Below are positions 56,411 through 64,000 of a DNA stretch of 64,000 nt, piece after piece. A program made the translations under genes and the position numbers. How positions within the stretch are numbered: the stretch's first letter is position 1; the number at the start of each line of letters is the position of its first letter. Source of the DNA: Firmicutes bacterium CAG:341. Its GTDB lineage: Bacteria; Bacillota; Clostridia; Oscillospirales; Acutalibacteraceae. The DNA lies in the NCBI GenBank assembly GCA_000434995.1, contig FR895304.1, positions 28,420 through 92,419 on the forward strand. Reading direction: 5' to 3'. The notes under the pieces were generated by a model. It did not search any database and was not told the DNA's origin. It saw nothing but the letters and a program-made list of their open reading frames with translations.

Positions 56411-57160
56411 TCAGTCTAAACCGCCGTCTACAACATCAACACCGGCAACAGGTGAAATTGTACCTCTGTCCTCATCCGATTTAATAACAACAGAATTTGT
56501 TTCATTTGAAATTTCAGCTTCTGAAAAGTGGATAATCACCTTAACATCACCTTTGATTTTACCAAGGCTGTATTTTTTTACGGTTTTACCGTCAAGTTTA
56601 ACAATATCATAGTCAACTTCTTTTTTCTTATCAGCCTTATCTTCAAACATTAAATGTTCGTATTTCTTATCATCAATCCTTTTATACCTTACATAAAGCT
56701 TTGATTCAATATTGCTTTTATTAGGCAGTTCAACGAAAAGAAATACTTCACGCGATTTAGGCTTTTCAGTTGTTGATTGCTCGGTTGCTTGGCTTGATAT
56801 CTCATCAGCCTTTTCGTCTTTCTTTGTTGCTTTTTGTGCTGAATTCTTTTTCGTGGTTTTTTCTTTTTTACTGTTTTTATCTTTTTTCGCAACGGTATTC
56901 TTGTCGCTTTTATTTGCCTTTTTGGTAGTAGTTTTCGAATCTTTACCGTTTGAGTTTGAATTTTGATTTGCGCTTTGAGTTGCGCTTTGAGTTGCGTGAA
57001 CTGTTTCACCATTTGAATTTGTTACAGTTTCATTCTGAACAGTTGATGAAGGAAGTGTTGCATCCGTATCCTTATATTTTTTTGAAGAACAGGAAGCAAA
57101 TACAAACGCAACTGACATAATCATCAAAACAGCCATTAAAATTGAAATTACTTTTTTCAT
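56411..57160 (-). CDS. Lipoprotein with long Ser/Thr/Lys linker
   Basis: 249 residues. Signal peptide with lipobox FASC near residue 23, a low-complexity linker (about 40-130: NGKDSKTTTKKANKSDKNT ...), and a C-terminal beta domain (VFLFVELPNKSNIESKLYVRYKRIDDKKYEHLMF). Probably anchored outside with the linker crossing the wall. No family recognised. Confidence 0.75.
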   Translation of the reverse strand: MKKVISILMAVLMIMSVAFVFASCSSKKYKDTDATLPSSTVQNETVTNSNGETVHATQSATQSANQNSNSNGKDSKTTTKKANKSDKNTVAKKDKNSKKEKTTKKNSAQKATKKDEKADEISSQATEQSTTEKPKSREVFLFVELPNKSNIESKLYVRYKRIDDKKYEHLMFEDKADKKKEVDYDIVKLDGKTVKKYSLGKIKGDVKVIIHFSEAEISNETNSVVIKSDEDRGTISPVAGVDVVDGGLD

Positions 57161-57197
57161 AATAAATTACACCTTAATTCAAATATTATAATAATTA

Positions 57198-59093
57198 TTA
57201 TATAAACATATTAAATGAAGCATCACTCGGCATTCGCCAATCACCGCGCGGGCTGAGTGAAACAGAACCAACCTTTGGTGAGTCCGGAATACAGGAACGC
57301 TTAAACTGACTTATAAAAAATCTTTTTGTAAATACCCCGAGCCACTTTGCAATTGCAGCTTCATCATACTTTGAGCCAAAAGCTTTCAAGGCAAGTTTTT
57401 CAATCTTTTCTTTTGAAAAGCCGAAACGAACAAAGTTATACAAAAAGAAATCGTGAAGTTCATAAGGGCCGATATTATCCTCCGTCTTTTGAGCTATATT
57501 ACCGTTTTCATCAGGCGGTAAAAGTTCAGGCGAAACAGGAGTGTCAAGCACATCATAAAGAATATCGGCAGTAGCCTTATCACTTACTCTTGCAACATAT
57601 TCAACAAGGTATTTAACGAGGGTTTTAGGTACACTTGCGTTAACACCGTACATACTCATATGGTCACCGTTATATGTGCACCAACCCATAGCAAGTTCGC
57701 TCAAATCCCCTGTTCCTACAAGAAGCTTACCGTGCTTATTCGCAAGGTCAAATAAAATTTGCGTTCTTTCCCTTGCCTGCGTATTTTCATAGGTAATATC
57801 TTTAACTCTGCTGTCGTGTTCAATATCATTCATATGCAAAATACACGCGTCTTTAATACTAATTTCTTTTATAGTTACACCGAGTGACTTCATAAGCTCA
57901 AGCGCATTTTGATAAGTTCTGTCCGTAGTGCCGAAGCCGGGCATTGTTACACCCAAAATATCACTGCTGCTTTTACCGAGAAGTTTCATAGCCTGCACGC
58001 TGACTAACAGCGCAAGCGTTGAATCAAGCCCACCGGATATACCTACAACAACACCGTTTGAGCCAACATGTTCAATTCTTTTAGCAAGGCCGGATGCCTG
58101 AATTGCAAATATTTCCTTACAACGTTCTTCCCTTTTTGCATCATCACTCGGAACAAAAGGCATTGAATCAACATATCTGTATTCAAGGTCATTTGCTTTA
58201 TTTTCAAGATTTAATTTAACAAGTTCAACTTCGCCGCTGATATTTTCAAATGACATATCAGCCCGCCTTTGAGCCATAAGTTTTTCAACATCAACATCTG
58301 CAACGGTAAGCACATTTTCACGCTCAAAGCGTTCACCCTCGCTTAAAATTGCACCGTTTTCACATACAAGTGTAGCCCCGCTGAACACAAGGTCAGTCGT
58401 ACTTTCAAAAACAGATGCACCGCTGTAAACATATGCACAAATACATCTTGCCGATTGGTTTGAAACAAGTTCACGCCTATACTGTGCCTTGGATACATAT
58501 TCGTCACTTGCCGAAAGGTTCGCAATAATATTAGCACCTTGAAGCACAAGCGTACTGCTTGGCGGATTAGGCACCCACAAATCTTCGCACAATTCAATTC
58601 CCAAAACTGCACCTTGCCCCAAATCAAAAATCATATCGCCTATTTGGGTGTCAAACCCTGCAAAAGATATTGGCTGTGCAAATTCAAAATCAAGACCTGA
58701 TGCAAACCACCTTTTTTCATAAAATTCATTGTAATTTGCAAGATGCTTTTTTGGAACAATGCCCTTAACACCTGAATTATCCAAAACAACTGCGCAGTTA
58801 TATATTTTGTTATAAAACGCAACCGGAGTGCCGAGTACAACCACAATATCTTTTTCTTTAATATAATCTGCAATTATGCTCACTGCTTTTTCGCTTTTTT
58901 TGATAATCACATCGGTAAAAAACAAATCGGCACAAGTATAGCCGGTCACTGAAAGTTCAGGGGTAACAAGAAGCTTTACACCCATTTCAAGTGCCTTATC
59001 AATAGCTTCTTTTATCATTGAAACATTGAAGCTGACATCGGCAACCTTAAGTTTCAGTGAACTTGCAGATATTCTTATAAAACCATAATTCAT
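57198..59093 (-). CDS. nadE: Glutamine-dependent NAD+ synthetase
   Basis: Last step of NAD synthesis. 631 residues: N-terminal nitrilase-type glutaminase with the Glu-Lys-Cys set (TPELSVTGY, VPKKHLANYNEFYEKRWF, GIELCEDLWVPNPPS), then the synthetase domain with P-loop GISGGLDSTLALL and GTGDLSELAMGWCTYNGDHMS. The fused enzyme lets the cell use glutamine rather than free ammonia. Confidence 0.95.
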   Translation of the reverse strand: MNYGFIRISASSLKLKVADVSFNVSMIKEAIDKALEMGVKLLVTPELSVTGYTCADLFFTDVIIKKSEKAVSIIADYIKEKDIVVVLGTPVAFYNKIYNCAVVLDNSGVKGIVPKKHLANYNEFYEKRWFASGLDFEFAQPISFAGFDTQIGDMIFDLGQGAVLGIELCEDLWVPNPPSSTLVLQGANIIANLSASDEYVSKAQYRRELVSNQSARCICAYVYSGASVFESTTDLVFSGATLVCENGAILSEGERFERENVLTVADVDVEKLMAQRRADMSFENISGEVELVKLNLENKANDLEYRYVDSMPFVPSDDAKREERCKEIFAIQASGLAKRIEHVGSNGVVVGISGGLDSTLALLVSVQAMKLLGKSSSDILGVTMPGFGTTDRTYQNALELMKSLGVTIKEISIKDACILHMNDIEHDSRVKDITYENTQARERTQILFDLANKHGKLLVGTGDLSELAMGWCTYNGDHMSMYGVNASVPKTLVKYLVEYVARVSDKATADILYDVLDTPVSPELLPPDENGNIAQKTEDNIGPYELHDFFLYNFVRFGFSKEKIEKLALKAFGSKYDEAAIAKWLGVFTKRFFISQFKRSCIPDSPKVGSVSLSPRGDWRMPSDASFNMFI

Positions 59094-59148
59094 AGCATCA
59101 CCATTTGGTATTTTATTATTATATTATTAACTGAATATATATAATAGA

Positions 59149-60024
59149 TTAAATCATTGTAATTTTAAATTTGAATGAAGCAATTTCGTTTGGTGCAAGG
59201 ACAGTCATTCCTCTTTTATGTTCAAAAATTCCGTCTTCATCACTGCAGCTTGCAAGCCCCGTCCACGGTTCAAGCGCAACAAACGGAGCATTGCCGACAG
59301 CAGACCATACAAGCAAATTATTCATATCCTGGTATTCAATTTTAATACCTTTTCCGTTTTTGCCGATAAGTGTTGCACTTTTTGCTTCGCAATTTTCAAA
59401 AATAAGTGCATCTTTTTCTTCAAACAATTCGTGAACAAGGGGCAAAGTATTGCCGCCGTGCATTTCATCAAACTTTTGGCTTACATCAACAAGGCCTGAA
59501 TGGTGGTCAGGGCGAAGGCATGGCTTTGTAATATTTTTATCAAACACAACCTTATAATCTTCAAATTTCTCATCGCTGTCAATAGGGCAATTAAATGCCG
59601 GATGCCCGCCGATTACAAATGGAAGGTCGCAATCGCCTGTATTTTTAATAATATATTCATTAGTTACGGTATCACCGCATATTGTGTACTTAATTTTAAG
59701 TTCGTAATCAAAAGGAAATTCACGCTTTGTATTTTCGTTACTGTGCTGAACAAATGTAACGCTGTTTTTGCACTGTTCATCCACTTCAAACGGATTTATT
59801 CTTGCAACACCGTGGCGCTTCATTGTGCATTTTTTGCCAAAAGCTTCCATTTCACCGTTTGGCAACACACCGGTTATAGGAAAACAAACGGGAGCTTGAC
59901 CTGCCCAATACTTTGAATCCCCCTGCCAAAGATATTCCGTACCGTTTTTATTAAGGGAATTGAGCATAGCACCATCAAGTCCTAAAACAGCATAATTGTT
60001 TTCACTTGTTATTTTTATTTTCAT
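59149..60024 (-). CDS. Aldose 1-epimerase family protein (LacX-like)
   Basis: 291 residues of galactose-mutarotase-like beta-sandwich. CFPITGVLPNGEM, KRHGVARINPFEV, FVIGGHPAFNCPI (conserved His) and VALEPWTGLASCSDEDG match the LacX-type subgroup. It may interconvert sugar anomers; not in an operon with lacZ or galE. Confidence 0.85.
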   Translation of the reverse strand: MKIKITSENNYAVLGLDGAMLNSLNKNGTEYLWQGDSKYWAGQAPVCFPITGVLPNGEMEAFGKKCTMKRHGVARINPFEVDEQCKNSVTFVQHSNENTKREFPFDYELKIKYTICGDTVTNEYIIKNTGDCDLPFVIGGHPAFNCPIDSDEKFEDYKVVFDKNITKPCLRPDHHSGLVDVSQKFDEMHGGNTLPLVHELFEEKDALIFENCEAKSATLIGKNGKGIKIEYQDMNNLLVWSAVGNAPFVALEPWTGLASCSDEDGIFEHKRGMTVLAPNEIASFKFKITMI

Positions 60025-60095
60025 AGTATCAATCCTAACTTTATATGTAGTTTTACATATTTTAATTATAACTTATATAAAATTATAATGCAATA

Positions 60096-60124
60096 TTGAA
60101 AATGAATAATATATAGTATATAAT
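60096..60124 (+). promoter_or_regulatory. Promoter of the acidic orphan
   Basis: TTGAAA (60096-60101) and TATAAT (60119-60124), spacer 17 bases. Confidence 0.7.
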
Positions 60125-60154
60125 AATCATAAATTAAAACACAGGAGAATACAA

Positions 60155-60730
60155 ATGGACATTGAAAGCTACATTCAGGAGGCTGTTTTCGGGGAGAATG
60201 AACAGCACACTTGTTTTTACCAACTGATGTGGGATACTTTTAAAGAAAGCGGCTTTGTTATCACAGATGAAGACGGCCACGAAATCGACGCAATTTTTAA
60301 AGCTACCGCACTTCAAAATCTTTTAGGCGAATTTATGTACAGGCTTTATGATGAAGTTAACGAAATCGGGCTTGAAGATGTTATTGAATATGTGCAAACA
60401 CTCGGCTTTAGTGACGAAGACATAATCAACTACTGCAATGCCGATGATGAAATTGAAGTTGACGAAGATGATTTTGACCTGACGGTTAAAAACGCACTTG
60501 ATTACATCACGGAAATCACAGCTGATAAAATGCTCGAAGAATTTTCGACAGATGATATTTTTGATTTAATGTTTACTGCAACATATGCTTTTGAGCAGGA
60601 TTTCACATTCGATTTTGAAGATTATGACGAAATGCAGGCATTTATTGATACAAATCATGACCAGCTTGATAATTATAAAGAAGAATATCCGTCAGTAATG
60701 AATTGGATTGAAGCAGGTATGATTTGCTGA
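60155..60730 (+). CDS. Acidic cytoplasmic orphan protein
   Basis: 191 residues, strongly acidic (runs such as DDEIEVDEDDFD and FDFEDYDEMQ), all-helical in appearance, with no signal peptide or membrane helix. Own promoter, GGAG site and terminator support a real gene. I recognise no family; such acidity fits a protein that binds a basic partner or mimics DNA, but this is speculation. Confidence 0.75.
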   Translation: MDIESYIQEAVFGENEQHTCFYQLMWDTFKESGFVITDEDGHEIDAIFKATALQNLLGEFMYRLYDEVNEIGLEDVIEYVQTLGFSDEDIINYCNADDEIEVDEDDFDLTVKNALDYITEITADKMLEEFSTDDIFDLMFTATYAFEQDFTFDFEDYDEMQAFIDTNHDQLDNYKEEYPSVMNWIEAGMIC

Positions 60731-60740
60731 TAAAAAGATA

Positions 60741-60773
60741 AATCCCTATGCAGATTTAATCTGCATAGGGATT
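60741..60773. terminator. Bidirectional terminator between the orphan and lepA
   Basis: Perfect 13-base stem (60741-60753 with 60761-60773), 7-base loop; TTTTTATT on plus and TATCTTTTT on minus. Confidence 0.9.
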
Positions 60774-60775
60774 TT

Positions 60776-62593
60776 TTATTCTTCATCGCTTGAAAGCTTA
60801 AGCACTGCAAGGAATGCTTCCTGTGGCACTTCAACCTGACCAAACTGGCGCATACGCTTTTTACCTTCTTTTTGCTTTTCAAGAAGTTTTTTCTTACGCG
60901 TTACATCGCCGCCGTAGCACTTGGCAAGTACATCTTTGCGAAGTGCTTTAACAGTTTCTCTCGCAATAACCTTTCCGCCGATTGCAACTTGAATTGGAAT
61001 CTCAAACAAATGGCGTGGAATATGCTTTTTAAGCTGTTCGGCAATTCTTCTTGCACGGGCATACGCTTTTTCCCTATGAATAATAAACGAAAGTGCGTCG
61101 ATAATATCCCCGTTCAAAAGAACATCGACCTTGCACAAATCACTCTTTCTGTAATCTGAAAGTTCATAATCAAATGACGCATAGCCCCTTGTTCTTGACT
61201 TAAGGTCATCAAAGAAATCATATATAATTTCGTTAAGCGGCATTTCATAGTGAATATCAACACGGTCGGTTGTAATATATTTCATATCTTTAAAAATACC
61301 GCGCCTATCCTGGCACATATCCATAACCGTGCCGACATAATCACTCGGAACATAAATATATGCATTTGCAAAAGGTTCTTCGCAATAATCAATATATGCC
61401 GGGTCAGGATAATTAGTCGGGTTATCAATTTCCACCATTGAACCGTCGGTCATATGAATTTTATATACAACACTCGGCACAGTTGTAATAAGGTCAAGAT
61501 TATATTCCCTTTCTAACCTTTCCTGAATAATTTCAAGATGAAGAAGGCCTAAAAATCCACACCTGAAACCGAAACCGAGAGCACCCGATGTTTCCGGCTC
61601 ATATGAAAGCGACGCATCATTAAGCTGCAATTTTTCAAGTGCATCACGCAAATTTTCATAATCTGCACCGTCTGCCGGATACACACCGCAGAAAACCATT
61701 GGATTAACCTTGCGATAGCCCGGCAAAGCTTCAGGCGCAGGGTTAGTTGCAAGTGTAACCGTATCACCAACTCGTGCGTCACCTACTGTTTTAATAGAAG
61801 CTGTAATATAGCCTACTTCACCGGCACAAAGTTCATCTGCCTTTTCAAGTGAGGTTGCACGCATATAGCCGACTTCGACTACTGTAAATTCAGCACCGGT
61901 TGCCATCATACGCATAGTATCCCCGGCTTTGATTTTACCGTCCATAATTCTGACATAAACTATTACACCGCGATATGAATCGTAAACCGAATCAAAAATC
62001 AAAGCTTTAAGCGGCTTATTATCATCACCCTGCGGCGGTTTAATTTCATTAACTATATATTCAAGTACTTCTTCAACATTTTGGCCTGTTTTAGCACTTA
62101 CCCTCGGTGCATTCATACACTCAATACCAATAATATCTTCAACTTCCTGTGCCACTCTTTCAGGTTCGGCGGCAGGTAAATCAATTTTGTTTATAACAGG
62201 TAAAATATCAAGGTCGTGATCAAGTGCAAGATAAGTATTTGCAAGGGTTTGCGCTTCAACGCCCTGGGAAGCGTCAACTATTAAAATTGCGCCCTCGCAA
62301 GCTGCAAGTGAACGCGAAACTTCATAATTAAAGTCAACATGGCCCGGAGTGTCTATAAGGTTAAATTCATAAAGCTCACCGTTTTTCGCTGTATAATCAA
62401 GCTTTACGGCGTGTGCCTTAATTGTGATACCGCGTTCACGCTCCAAATCCATATCATCAAGTATCTGCTCCTGCATATCACGCTTTGCTACTGAGCTTGT
62501 AAGCTCCAACAACCTATCTGCAAGGGTGGATTTGCCATGGTCAATATGGGCAATTATTGAAAAATTTCTAATATGGTCCTTACTTACTGACAA
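60776..62593 (-). CDS. lepA: Elongation factor 4 (LepA)
   Basis: Ribosome-bound translational GTPase. 605 residues: G1 [17 protein letters not shown]3 DTPGHVDF, G4 [13 protein letters not shown], and the LepA-specific C-terminal domain ([34 protein letters not shown]). TTG start at 62593 with AAAGGA upstream, immediately after the nucleotidyltransferase gene. Confidence 0.97.
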   Translation of the reverse strand: MSVSKDHIRNFSIIAHIDHGKSTLADRLLELTSSVAKRDMQEQILDDMDLERERGITIKAHAVKLDYTAKNGELYEFNLIDTPGHVDFNYEVSRSLAACEGAILIVDASQGVEAQTLANTYLALDHDLDILPVINKIDLPAAEPERVAQEVEDIIGIECMNAPRVSAKTGQNVEEVLEYIVNEIKPPQGDDNKPLKALIFDSVYDSYRGVIVYVRIMDGKIKAGDTMRMMATGAEFTVVEVGYMRATSLEKADELCAGEVGYITASIKTVGDARVGDTVTLATNPAPEALPGYRKVNPMVFCGVYPADGADYENLRDALEKLQLNDASLSYEPETSGALGFGFRCGFLGLLHLEIIQERLEREYNLDLITTVPSVVYKIHMTDGSMVEIDNPTNYPDPAYIDYCEEPFANAYIYVPSDYVGTVMDMCQDRRGIFKDMKYITTDRVDIHYEMPLNEIIYDFFDDLKSRTRGYASFDYELSDYRKSDLCKVDVLLNGDIIDALSFIIHREKAYARARRIAEQLKKHIPRHLFEIPIQVAIGGKVIARETVKALRKDVLAKCYGGDVTRKKKLLEKQKEGKKRMRQFGQVEVPQEAFLAVLKLSSDEE

Positions 62594-62610
62594 GAGATTT
62601 TATCCTTTCA

Positions 62611-63750
62611 TTACTGTTTGTTTTCTTCTTTAACAGTTTCTTTTAACATTTTTATATCGCTTTTTATTCTTTTTCTGCTATGGAAAAATTTATCAAAAAG
62701 ACGAATTATATAGTACGCAAAAAGCAAATACGGCTTTTTGGTTAAAACAGGGTATGTCCTTTTCATATATGCCTTTGACGGAAAAATTTTAGACCTGTAA
62801 TATTTAGAAACGGAAACATCACCGTGCTTTGACCTATATTCATCATAATAAAGTTTTGCGCCGGTAACTCCACCACTGCCATATATGCCAAATGAAAGAG
62901 ATTCATTAAGAAACAAAACCTGCGAGTTTGTGATTTCTTTATCATCAAAAAGTGCAAAGCAAATACTTCTCACATCAAATTCAAAATCAACAAGTCCCAT
63001 TTTTTCAAGCTTTGAATCAATATAAGCTTTATCAAGTTCATCTTTAAGCTTTGTTAGCAAAACATAAACATCAGCAAAAAATCTGATTCCGAAACCGCCT
63101 AAAATATAATGTTTATACATATGCGCAATTGTATGCAAATAAAGGTCATTTGAACTCATATGATATTCAAATTCTTTTTTATCATCTTTGGAAGCATTAT
63201 CCCAAACATCCGAAAAATCAGGATTAAAATCATGCTCTTCAAAGAACAGTTCTCTGTGCCATTCAAAAGTATAATACGGCTTTTTGAAAAAATCGTCTGA
63301 ATTTTCACTGCTTGAAGTAAGATTAAATCCGCGATTTTTCATAATTGAGATAAGCTCGTTTCTTTTGCTGACATCATAAAGAATATCATAATCGCTCATC
63401 TGCCTCATCTTTTGAAGCGGATAATAATTTTTAATCACTCCGCCTTTTAAAAGCATATATTTAATGCCTGCACCGTTTAATTCTTTTTCTATCTGTTTAA
63501 GCTCATTTTTCATTGCAATCATACGCACAAGCTCGTTTTGAGAATAGAAAATCAATTCCTGCGCCTGCTCTGGCGGAATATTGATTTTATTTATAATCGG
63601 GGCAATTGTGGAATAAACCTGCTGCTTTTTTGATATATTAACAAGTTCTTTCCAATTAAGGCCGGCAGGAATATCAGGCACATTTTGCGACTTTAACGCA
63701 CATTTAAGGAGTGCCACAAGATATTCGCTTTCAATTGATGTAAATTCCAT
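62611..63750 (-). CDS. Nucleotidyltransferase-family protein (NTP_transf_5)
   Basis: 379 residues. LKQIEKELNGAGIKYMLLKGGVIKNYYPLQKMRQMSDYDILYD carries the K-G and D-x-D nucleotidyltransferase signature of PF14907, followed by an all-helical part with DLYLHTIAHMYKHYILGGFGIRFFADVYVLL. These proteins are often next to PqqD-like and HPr-kinase-like genes in peptide-modification or surface-sugar clusters. A PqqD-like gene lies directly upstream here. Confidence 0.85.
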   Translation of the reverse strand: MEFTSIESEYLVALLKCALKSQNVPDIPAGLNWKELVNISKKQQVYSTIAPIINKINIPPEQAQELIFYSQNELVRMIAMKNELKQIEKELNGAGIKYMLLKGGVIKNYYPLQKMRQMSDYDILYDVSKRNELISIMKNRGFNLTSSSENSDDFFKKPYYTFEWHRELFFEEHDFNPDFSDVWDNASKDDKKEFEYHMSSNDLYLHTIAHMYKHYILGGFGIRFFADVYVLLTKLKDELDKAYIDSKLEKMGLVDFEFDVRSICFALFDDKEITNSQVLFLNESLSFGIYGSGGVTGAKLYYDEYRSKHGDVSVSKYYRSKIFPSKAYMKRTYPVLTKKPYLLFAYYIIRLFDKFFHSRKRIKSDIKMLKETVKEENKQ

Positions 63751-63752
63751 AA

Positions 63753-64000
63753 TTATTCCTCAATAAGATTCTTCGATTTAAGAAGATTTAAAAGTTCGTT
63801 AACATCAGCTTTTACGGTGGCTTCGTCAACTTCATATTTATCCATCATAGCTTTAACTATGCTTTCTTCTGTCTGCTCTGTTTTAAGAAGTTCAAAAATA
63901 TAAGCAGCAGTAGGATTATTTTTAATAAGACCGTTAAAGCTTTTTGAAGCCTCACCGGTAGCAATAGCAAAGCTTTCACCGTCTATTGAATTTGTTACAA
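63753..64000 (-). CDS. PqqD-like protein, cut by the window edge
   Basis: At least 82 C-terminal residues read on minus: GEASKSFNGLIKNNPTAAYIFELLKTEQ and later MMDKYEVDEATVKADVNELLNLLKSKNLIEE. This is the winged-helix pattern of PqqD (PF05402), a chaperone that presents precursor peptides to radical-SAM or other modifying enzymes. The stop at 63753 lies 3 bases before the nucleotidyltransferase ATG, so they are co-transcribed. The N-terminus lies outside the window. Confidence 0.75.
   Translation of the reverse strand, partial: VTNSIDGESFAIATGEASKSFNGLIKNNPTAAYIFELLKTEQTEESIVKAMMDKYEVDEATVKADVNELLNLLKSKNLIEE

Noticed and set aside
56689..57012. 107-residue lysine-rich frame inside the lipoprotein gene
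   Set aside because: Shadow of the low-complexity linker in another frame, without start signals.

Overview
The window looks like a chromosomal segment of a low-GC anaerobic gut-type Clostridia, most like Oscillospirales/Ruminococcaceae. Evidence: clostridial-type housekeeping genes with AGGAGG ribosome binding sites, a single-chain pyruvate:ferredoxin oxidoreductase, cobalamin-dependent methionine synthesis, a GH2 beta-galactosidase, and a Tad pilus locus without an outer-membrane secretin (monoderm). I see no rRNA, tRNA, CRISPR array or transposase. Genus assignment is inference only.

Layout. 0-1.6 kb: infC-rpmI-rplT (minus) behind a leader with an attenuator hairpin; infC probably starts at AUC. 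1.6-4.5 kb: pyk, a GNAT protein and mltG. 4.7-21.4 kb: one long minus-strand Tad/Flp pilus operon: prepilin peptidase, Flp pilin (56 aa), terminator-like hairpin, TadE, CpaB, TadZ, TadA, TadB, TadC, a DUF192 protein, a DivIVA-like coiled coil, and an 8.7-kb gene for a 2,890-residue TadG-like protein made mostly of beta-rich 'GGN/GNF' repeats. 21.6-26.2 kb: methyltransferase, ispE, aminotransferase, Lrp/AsnC regulator, PHP phosphoesterase; then ACT + PFL/UPF0210 genes on plus. 28-33.4 kb: lacZ-acpS-nnr-lipoprotein. 33.5-39.8 kb: the F-type ATP synthase operon, in which delta and alpha are a single 673-aa polypeptide without an internal ribosome binding site. 40.2-42.7 kb: proS and galE (plus).

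42.7-44.5 kb is a small accessory islet bounded by two identical 33-bp hairpins. It holds a likely type I toxin-antitoxin pair (24-aa hydrophobic peptide and a convergent antisense RNA, each with a consensus promoter) and an XRE repressor divergent from a zinc-ribbon membrane protein, with two 15-bp palindromic operators, one inside the promoter spacer. 44.5-48.6 kb: methionine operon metF - activation-domain protein - metH (no activation domain) - Rrf2 regulator. 48.7-51.7 kb is accessory: an orphan membrane protein, two acetyltransferases, a DUF2441-like protein, and a 57-bp duplication of the 3' end of rpsI with its terminator, flanking 232 bp of hairpin-rich DNA. This is consistent with a scar of site-specific integration.

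51.7-64 kb: rplM-rpsI, PFOR, a lipoprotein, nadE, an aldose-epimerase-like gene, an acidic orphan (plus), lepA, and, at the right edge, a nucleotidyltransferase-family gene next to a truncated PqqD-like gene.

The best candidates for new biology are the delta-alpha ATP synthase fusion, the giant TadG-like protein, the compact toxin/repressor islet, and the rpsI 3'-end duplication.
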